Shown: positions 31,861 to 37,365 of the stretch, one piece after another
Numbering within the stretch: the stretch's first letter is position 1
Layout of the letters: every line of letters begins with the position of its first letter
Assembly: GCA_964427535.1 (NCBI GenBank)
Contig: CAYRVF010000041.1
Coordinates: 1 to 37,365 of the forward strand
Reading direction: 5' to 3'
DNA from: CAYRVF01 sp964427535
GTDB taxonomy: Bacteria; Chloroflexota; Ktedonobacteria; Ktedonobacterales; JADMIN01
DNA: 37,365 nucleotides
Made by a program: the position numbers and the translations under genes
The notes under the pieces: model-generated
Database searches by the model: none
What the model saw: only the letters and a program-made list of their open reading frames with translations
What the model was told of the DNA's origin: nothing

Positions 31861-32987
31861 CTCGTATAGGTACTCAGCAGCGCAACCGCCGTCTCAGTGA
31901 GGTCGGCGAGCGGGGGGAGCGCGATCCATTCCTGTGTCGTGTGCTCGTTCATCGCGCCGGTCGAGACGGTGAAGACCCGCGCGTGCTGGCGCAGCGCGCT
32001 CGCGTCGCTCCCGATGAACGTCGTGGTCGTGCGGAATGGATGGCCGCGCGCGGCGAGCGTGGCGGCGAAGGCGCGCAGCAGTGGCTCGTCGGGGTCCACC
32101 TCGTAGCCGTCGCAGTGCGGGTCGAAGGTGACCTCCGCATTGCCGCCAAGCACCCGAGCCGACTCGACGAACGCGCGCTCGATGCGGTCCAGCAAGTCGA
32201 GCCGGTCAGCGGTGCCGAGTAGTGTGCGTACCTCGCCCAGCACGATCGTCCGCTCCGGCACGGCATTGCGCGCCGTGCCGCCTTCAATGCGCCCGATCGA
32301 GACGCGTGTCTGCCCCTCGTCCAGCACACCGACGGGATATCGCGCCTGATGGAAGATTTCGATCGCGCTCGTCGTGCCCTCCAGGCGCTTGCCGGGATGC
32401 CCGCCACTACCCTGCAGCAGCACGTCGAAGGCGATGTAGGTGGCCGCGCGCTCGACCACGACACCCGGCTCATCGACGTTGTCGAAGACGATGCCCTCGC
32501 GCGCGCCCCACGGCGTGGGATCGAACGCCTTCGCGCCCGTTAGCCCGACCTCTTCGCCAGTCGTGAAGACCAGCAGCAACGGCGGGTGCGGCAGCCTACG
32601 CCCGGCTAGCTCCTCGACCGTATGTAGCAGGATCGCGATGCCCGCGCTGTCATCCGCGCCGAGGTTGGTCTTGCCGTCGCTGCGGAGGATGCCGTTCTCC
32701 AGCACGGGCGTGTGCGCCGCTCCGGGCGGTACGCGGTCCATGTGCGCGTTGAGCAGCAGCGGCGGCTCAGCGTCGCGCTCGGAGGGCACGCCCGGCACCC
32801 GCGCGATCAGGTTGCCCGCGCGGTCTTCCTCCGCGCTCAGGCCCAGCACGCGCAGCCGCTCGCGGACATACCCCCGCACTTGCTCCTCGTGTCCCGAGAC
32901 GCTGGGGATGCCCGCAAGCTCCAGCATCGTCGCGGTGATCCCGCGCTCCAGGACCGATGACGCCGCCTGTTCCGCTGTCTCTGCCAT
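31851..32987 (-). CDS. M20-family metallopeptidase (PepT-like)
   Basis: A 378-residue dizinc peptidase. Ligands visible are His82 and Asp84 in NAHMDRV, Asp112 in LGADDSAG, Glu145/Glu146 in TTGEEVGLTG (catalytic Glu and ligand), Asp in FDNVDEPG, and the late His in MNEHTTQEW. The layout fits the peptidase T/CPDG2-like tripeptidase group. An inserted dimerisation domain occupies about residues 190-290. The ATG at 32987 has GAGGAG upstream. A TATACT box at 33033-33038 is a possible -10. The stop codon lies in a repeat. The substrate is probably short peptides. Confidence 0.88.
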   Translation of the reverse strand: MAETAEQAASSVLERGITATMLELAGIPSVSGHEEQVRGYVRERLRVLGLSAEEDRAGNLIARVPGVPSERDAEPPLLLNAHMDRVPPGAAHTPVLENGILRSDGKTNLGADDSAGIAILLHTVEELAGRRLPHPPLLLVFTTGEEVGLTGAKAFDPTPWGAREGIVFDNVDEPGVVVERAATYIAFDVLLQGSGGHPGKRLEGTTSAIEIFHQARYPVGVLDEGQTRVSIGRIEGGTARNAVPERTIVLGEVRTLLGTADRLDLLDRIERAFVESARVLGGNAEVTFDPHCDGYEVDPDEPLLRAFAATLAARGHPFRTTTTFIGSDASALRQHARVFTVSTGAMNEHTTQEWIALPPLADLTETAVALLSTYTSRT

Positions 32988-33065
32988 GACCTGACTCTCC
33001 TCTCGCCGGATGCGCCTGGGGTCCGACCCTCCAGTATACCGCTGGGAGGCGCGGAAACGCTCCCC

Positions 33066-33094
33066 CTACCCCCTCCCCTTGGAGGGGAGGGGTC
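33066..33094. repeat. GC-rich palindromic repeat, copy 11
   Basis: TACCCCCTCCCCTTGGAGGG followed by GAGGGG. It lies in the 199-base gap between the M20 and zinc-ribbon genes. Confidence 0.65.
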
Positions 33095-33132
33095 GCTAGG
33101 CGGGTGGAGTGGCGGACGGCCACGAACGCAAC

Positions 33133-33175
33133 ACCCCCTTCCCCTCGCAAGGGGAAGGGGGCTGGGGGATGGGGC
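33133..33175. repeat. GC-rich palindromic repeat, copy 12
   Basis: ACCCCCTTCCCCTCGCAAGG, then GGAAGGGGGCTGGGGG. It ends about a dozen bases before the stop codon of the zinc-ribbon gene. Confidence 0.7.
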
Positions 33176-33186
33176 CCCTGATCGCG

Positions 33187-34986
33187 TTACTTCAGGAAGG
33201 TGAACGAGTTGAGCATCGGCTGGAAGGTGTTGGTCATCACGTTGTCGTATTGGAACACCTGCGTGCCATATTCGATGATGTACAGCCGCTGATTGTGCAG
33301 CGTTGCCAGCACAGTGAAGCGGAGCACAGAGCCATTCGCGGCGGTAAAGTCCGCCTGCTCCTGCTGCCAGGTCTGGCCATCGACAAATGCTGTCGACTGG
33401 GGGTATGAGGCCGGAGGCGTCGCGCCTGTCGCGTGTGCCGTGGCATTGAGCACGTCCGACTCCAACCCCACAAGCTGGCTATCACCCACACCTGGCGCGG
33501 TCATTGTTTCAACTTCAAATGCCTGCTGCCGCAAGGTGTCGGTGAAGAGTTGCAGGTCAATATTACCGGTCGTGGCGGTGTGATCCCAGCCTTGCGGCAC
33601 GATCACCGTGTACAGTCCATCGGGCGCCTGCGTGTAGAGCGTGAATCCATTGGGAACCACAGGCGTTGCCGTGGGCGCGGGGGTTGGGCTGGACGCCACC
33701 GCGACAGAAGTTGTCCCCGTGCCAAGATGAATAGCGTGCGCCGAGACGAGCACCGCGACCGACGCGGCCACCAGCAGCACGACCACCAGCGCTACGAGCG
33801 AGAGAATCAGCGCGACACTGGGACCTTTGCGCTGCGGTAGCGGCTGCACGACCGGCGGCAACGCGAAGGGTGGCTGCCCGGTGGGCGGCTGCGGCGGAGC
33901 ATACATGCCAGGAGGCGGCGCGGGCTGCGTGCGCGGGTCGTACGGCATCGGCGGATACGGCGGCGTCCCTTGCGGTGAGTAGGGTGGCGGTGCTCCCGGC
34001 ACAGGATACGGCGGTGGGGCGCCGTACGCTGGTGGCGGGCTGCTCTGCGGCGCGGGCATCGGCGCGGGCATCGGCGGCTGTGCCGGTGCTGGCGACTCGG
34101 CTGCGGCGGCGGCGGGTTGCGCGGCTACCGGCGCCTCTGGCTCGGCAGCAGGGTGCGCCGCGATGTCCTCTGCCACGTGTTCGGGCGCGACTGGCTCCGC
34201 TGGCAGCACTGGTGCATCGAACGCCTCGGTGCGGGGCAACCACGGCTCTGGTGCCGTCGTTGGGGCCGGCGCGGCCTCACCAGTAGCCGCTTCCTCACCC
34301 GATGCGGGCGGTGTGGCGCTCTCATGTACCGGCTCGTCGGCAGCATCCATCGTGGAAGGGACGAATGCAGCCACGTCGTCGGCGGGGCGCGTCTGAGCGT
34401 CGATGCTCTCGCTCGCGGCGAGCGTCGGGCTCTCCGCTGGCTCGTCCGGTGCCTCCTCGGCGGCGAACGCGGCCGGAATGGGGGCTGCTTCTACGGCTGG
34501 CGCTATTACCTCTTCTGGCACTGCGTCGGCCTTGGACAACTCCGGCGCGGGAGTCACATCCGCTGCGAGAGCGTCGTCCACCGCGGGCAAGACGACGATG
34601 CTCGGTGCGACATCACCCTGCGGGGCAATCGTCTCGGCTACCGCTGGCACCGGCTCGCTCACCTGCTGGATCGTGGGTGTGCTCTGGTCCGCGGCTTCGG
34701 CCTGCGTGGTGGCAGGCTCCGCGAGCGGGAGCGCGGCGGCAGGCTCAGGTGCGGCGGAAGCCGGTTCGCGCGGTGGCTGCGCGCTGAGCGGGATGGGCGC
34801 CGCGACGCCGCAACTCGGGCAGGGCGTCGCCCCGGCGGCGCTCGTGGTGTAGCGCCTGCCACACATCGCGCACTGAACGATCACTGCCGGAGCTGTCACC
34901 GGCACTCCGCAACTGGGGCACGGCTGCGTTTCACCCGCCGCGACGGCGACGTGCCGCCCGCACATTGGGCATCTGGTCTCGTCCAC
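33187..34986 (-). CDS. Zinc-ribbon, proline-rich, single-pass membrane protein
   Basis: A 599-residue protein with no known function. Two N-terminal zinc ribbons carry Cys6, Cys9, Cys23, Cys26 and Cys39, Cys42, Cys56, Cys59. About 320 residues of Ala/Pro/Glu-rich linker follow, ending in Pro/Tyr/Gly-rich PPPYP-like tracts. A membrane helix (near residues 388-414, SVALILSLVALVVVLLVAA) precedes an outside domain of about 185 residues that starts with a Pro/Thr linker and contains GFTLYTQAPDGLYTVIVPQGW, resembling PsbP/Mog1-like surface folds. The start GTG at 34986 has GAGGAGG a few bases upstream. The cytoplasmic ribbons and outer domain suggest a sensor or scaffold, but this is inference. Confidence 0.72.
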   Translation of the reverse strand: MDETRCPMCGRHVAVAAGETQPCPSCGVPVTAPAVIVQCAMCGRRYTTSAAGATPCPSCGVAAPIPLSAQPPREPASAAPEPAAALPLAEPATTQAEAADQSTPTIQQVSEPVPAVAETIAPQGDVAPSIVVLPAVDDALAADVTPAPELSKADAVPEEVIAPAVEAAPIPAAFAAEEAPDEPAESPTLAASESIDAQTRPADDVAAFVPSTMDAADEPVHESATPPASGEEAATGEAAPAPTTAPEPWLPRTEAFDAPVLPAEPVAPEHVAEDIAAHPAAEPEAPVAAQPAAAAAESPAPAQPPMPAPMPAPQSSPPPAYGAPPPYPVPGAPPPYSPQGTPPYPPMPYDPRTQPAPPPGMYAPPQPPTGQPPFALPPVVQPLPQRKGPSVALILSLVALVVVLLVAASVAVLVSAHAIHLGTGTTSVAVASSPTPAPTATPVVPNGFTLYTQAPDGLYTVIVPQGWDHTATTGNIDLQLFTDTLRQQAFEVETMTAPGVGDSQLVGLESDVLNATAHATGATPPASYPQSTAFVDGQTWQQEQADFTAANGSVLRFTVLATLHNQRLYIIEYGTQVFQYDNVMTNTFQPMLNSFTFLK

Positions 34987-35240
34987 ATCCCCTCCTCACC
35001 GCTTGCTTCGCCCCAGGTGGTCGCATGACTCGACGGGCGCTCGCTTGGGGAGAGAGTGCCACACCTCGCGCATCTTGGCAAGCATTTTGTTTTGAGGTGT
35101 GTCGTGCTCGCCCTGCTTCCAGCCTTCTGCACGTGCCTATTGATCGCCAGAGACACGAACAGGCCCCGTCTCGGAGCTCGTCCTGAGAGGGGGCCTGCGT
35201 GCTGAGGAGAGCGCTGAACGGCGGCGGGGCGGCTTTGGAC
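34987..35240. other. Intergenic region with a weak hairpin
   Basis: About 250 bases between two minus-strand genes. The only structure is AGGCCCC ... GGGGGCCT at 35161-35196 with an inner stem; it has no T-run. No promoter was confidently placed. Confidence 0.4.
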
Positions 35241-36446
35241 TCAGTTCCGCGATTGCCCCGTGAAGCCGATGTAGTCCGACACGGAGACGCCAGGCGCAAA
35301 TCTGGGCACTCGTGGCGCCTGGCGCGCTTGCTCCTCGGGTGATGGGCGTGCCTGGCCAGGCATGCCGCGTGTGAAATCCAGGTAGGCGTAGGGGTCGCGC
35401 GCGGAGACCTTGCCCGCCTCGACGATGGCAATGCGCTCGGAGAGTGTCCCCAGCAGTGTAAACGAGCCAGCGAGCGCCGAGAGGATGCGCTCCAAACGGT
35501 CATTCGCAATCCATGCGGCGAAACGTAGCGCCGCTGGCAGGAAGAGTCCGCCCCCGACTGCGCCGCCACGGAAGAGCAATCCCCAGCGACCTGTGTGCAG
35601 CGGCTTGCTGATCCGTTCGGGCATGAACGTGTCATGTGCCGCCGCCAGCCCAAACTGCATGGCCGAGGCGATATTCGCGACGACCTGGATCTGCTGGCGT
35701 GCCCTGCGCCCCTGGTCGCCAGTGAGTAGCCCCATCAGCACGAGCGCCGCGGCCCCTGACGTTGCCGATGCCGACAGAAAGAGCGGACCCAGCAGCACGC
35801 CCGCCGAGGCCCAGAGCGGCACGGTCGTCACGGCAAGGAGCGTGCCGGTGTACCCCCCGAGCGCCATGCCAAATATCCCATGCAGGAACGTGAAGGGACC
35901 TGTGGGGATGGAGAGCAGCAAGCGGCCTACCCAGCTCTGGCGCGGGACGATGAAGCTATCCTGAGCTGCCTGATGCGCCGCGAGCACACCCGAGAGCAGG
36001 CCGAACCCCGAGAGTATCCACGTGCCAAGGTTGAGCGGTGATGACACCTTGACGACGCGCAGCATGTGATGGAACCGCTCGGGCCGCCCTAGGTCGACGA
36101 TCAACGGAATCGGGCAGAGAGCCGCCAGCCCAAGCGAGAGGTAGCGCGCGTTGCGAACCGTCGAGCGATGCTCCTCGCCGCCAAAGAACTCGGCGAGAGC
36201 GCCAATGAGCGAGCTGCCACTGGCAACGCCGCCGAGGAAGAAGTAGGTGGGAATATACCACTTCCATGTCGGCTGCTTGATAATCGGCAAGCCGTAGTAA
36301 CTCGGCTCTTTCTCGATTCCCTGTGACGAGCGGTCGAGTATGCCGTCGCGCACTGCCGGCAGCAATATTTCTGTGGGAGGCCTGTCATAGGCTGGGGGCT
36401 GCTGAGAATCTGGCATGAATCGCGTCCCTTCCATCTCCGTCTTCAC
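35241..36446 (-). CDS. nrfD: NrfD/PsrC-family membrane subunit
   Basis: A 401-residue membrane protein of the polysulfide reductase NrfD family, the quinone-linked anchor of molybdoenzyme and related complexes. After an N-terminal Pro/Asp tail, YIPTYFFLGGVASGSSLIGAL is the first helix and LGRPERFHHMLRVVKVSSPLN is the family signature, with eight or nine helices overall. The start GTG at 36446 overlaps the stop of the upstream iron-sulfur gene as GTGA, so translation is coupled. The C-terminal tail is hydrophilic. The pair should form the electron-transfer and membrane part of a formate dehydrogenase-like or other CISM oxidoreductase whose catalytic subunit lies beyond the window. Confidence 0.87.
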   Translation of the reverse strand: MKTEMEGTRFMPDSQQPPAYDRPPTEILLPAVRDGILDRSSQGIEKEPSYYGLPIIKQPTWKWYIPTYFFLGGVASGSSLIGALAEFFGGEEHRSTVRNARYLSLGLAALCPIPLIVDLGRPERFHHMLRVVKVSSPLNLGTWILSGFGLLSGVLAAHQAAQDSFIVPRQSWVGRLLLSIPTGPFTFLHGIFGMALGGYTGTLLAVTTVPLWASAGVLLGPLFLSASATSGAAALVLMGLLTGDQGRRARQQIQVVANIASAMQFGLAAAHDTFMPERISKPLHTGRWGLLFRGGAVGGGLFLPAALRFAAWIANDRLERILSALAGSFTLLGTLSERIAIVEAGKVSARDPYAYLDFTRGMPGQARPSPEEQARQAPRVPRFAPGVSVSDYIGFTGQSRN

Positions 36447-37365
36447 AGCGAACGCCTCCTGCCTGTGCCAAGTGCAAGGAGTGTCGCGGCGCCGAGCACG
36501 ATGCCCGTGATCACGGTCGCGACATACGAGGGAATCACCTGCGACTGCGGCACGTGTGGCTTCTCCGGCAGATTGTAGACCTGCGGCTTGTCGACGAGCA
36601 GGAAGAAAGCATTGAGCGGCCCGACAGAGGTGTTTTCGTCCACGCCGTAGAGGTACGCGTCCTCGATGCCGCGCTCGTGGAGCATTCCCACGCGGCGCCA
36701 CGCTCGGTCGCGTAGCTCATCCAGGTCGCCGAACTGGATGGATTGCGTCGGGCAGGCCTTCGCGCAGGCAGGCTCCAGCCCATCTTTCTGGCGATCGTAG
36801 CAGAGTGTGCATTTCCATGCGCGTCCGTCCATCGGGTCGATGTCGATCACGCCGAACGGGCAGGCCGAGACGCAGTAGCCGCAACCGTTACAGACGTCGG
36901 GCTGCACGTACACGTCGGCGAACTCGTTGCGGATGATCGCGCCGGTCGGGCAGGCTTCCAGACAACCCGCGTTCGTGCAGTGCTTGCAGACGTCGCTCAT
37001 CATGAGCCAGCGGTTGCCGCTCAGAAAGCCGCCCGCATCCTCGTCTTTCAGCCGTCCGCTCTGGAGCATCTCGGCCAGGTTCACGTCGCCGTTCATGCGG
37101 CCACGGATGGCACTCGCGCCGTCGCCATCCGTGGCGGCGCGTCCGTCCCCACTGCCGTCCGCATGCCCGTCGACGCCGACACCCGCACGGTCCATCTGCT
37201 CCACGAAGAGCACGTGGCGCCAGGTGGTGCCGTTGAGCGCGAGCGTATTGTCATAGCTCTTGCCAGAGAGCTTATAGCCGTCCGCAGGCAACTGGTTCCA
37301 CTGCTTGCACGCCACCTCGCAGGCCTTGCAGCCGATGCAGAGGGTGGTGTCGGTGAAGAAGCCGG
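36443..37365 (-). CDS. Four-cluster [4Fe-4S] subunit of a respiratory oxidoreductase (5' end outside window)
   Basis: The visible part of an FdnH/HybA-like ferredoxin subunit. Cysteine motifs in order are CIGCKACEVACK (at the window edge), CKHCTNAGCLEACP, CNGCGYCVSACP and CTLCYDRQ...CAKACP, giving four [4Fe-4S] clusters that pass electrons between the catalytic subunit and the NrfD subunit. A C-terminal helix (VIPSYVATVITGIVLGAATL) anchors it. An unusual Gly/Asp-rich insertion of about 35 residues (AGVGVDGHADGSGDGRAA...) lies between the first and second cluster motifs. The gene is open at the right edge, so start and the first residues are missing. Confidence 0.9.
   Translation of the reverse strand, partial: GFFTDTTLCIGCKACEVACKQWNQLPADGYKLSGKSYDNTLALNGTTWRHVLFVEQMDRAGVGVDGHADGSGDGRAATDGDGASAIRGRMNGDVNLAEMLQSGRLKDEDAGGFLSGNRWLMMSDVCKHCTNAGCLEACPTGAIIRNEFADVYVQPDVCNGCGYCVSACPFGVIDIDPMDGRAWKCTLCYDRQKDGLEPACAKACPTQSIQFGDLDELRDRAWRRVGMLHERGIEDAYLYGVDENTSVGPLNAFFLLVDKPQVYNLPEKPHVPQSQVIPSYVATVITGIVLGAATLLALGTGRRRSL

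Overview
The window is GC-rich bacterial chromosome with short intergenic gaps and ordinary housekeeping and accessory genes. There is no phage, plasmid, CRISPR array, insertion sequence, rRNA or tRNA that I could see. The gene set suggests a member of Chloroflexota, perhaps the Ktedonobacteria or Thermomicrobia side: a dnaG-rpoD pair, RNase J, SufS and SufU, an F420-type luciferase-like oxidoreductase, a CoxG-like SRPBCC protein, a sedolisin, and a zinc-ribbon/proline-rich membrane protein. This is inference from family content, not from a marker-gene tree.

Layout. 1-1700: the 3' end of sufS, then a marR gene divergent from a small Rieske protein, with a compact shared promoter. 1886-3830: a purine permease on the minus strand whose leader of about 370 nt holds a textbook guanine-type purine riboswitch followed at once by a second, ykkC-like aptamer and a terminator-like hairpin. 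3832-7620: mogA, acetate kinase, a proline-rich microprotein and an aldehyde dehydrogenase. 7853-11661: an aldo/keto reductase, an FGD-like oxidoreductase and RNase J, all on minus. 12026-15299: a lipoprotein sedolisin, a winged-helix protein and a TetR regulator. 15296-21350: minus-strand genes for a surface Ig-like protein, DoxX, rhomboid, an orphan AAA ATPase and an MFS exporter. 21712-25129: an alpha/beta hydrolase, a 3-hydroxybutyrate dehydrogenase-like SDR, Tag and SufU. 25449-26957: small accessory genes. 27072-30760: rpoD and dnaG. 30907-34986: a CoxG-like protein, an M20 peptidase and a zinc-ribbon membrane protein. 35241-37365: an NrfD-type membrane subunit and a four-cluster iron-sulfur subunit of a respiratory molybdoenzyme that runs off the window.

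Two themes cut across the genes. First, at least twelve copies of a GC-rich palindromic repeat lie between genes, often touching stop codons; in marR, tag and the M20 peptidase the stop codon lies inside the repeat. A second repeat (core GAGGCATGCCTCGCCCCTAC) sits just before some copies. Second, the control DNA is unusually readable: the tandem riboswitch, a divergent promoter pair built on one palindromic -35 box, paired TetR-type operators, and a hairpin over the HxlR ribosome binding site. The tandem riboswitch is the most interesting element. It resembles the guanine plus PRPP logic gates described for purine genes in other bacteria, but here it precedes a purine importer.
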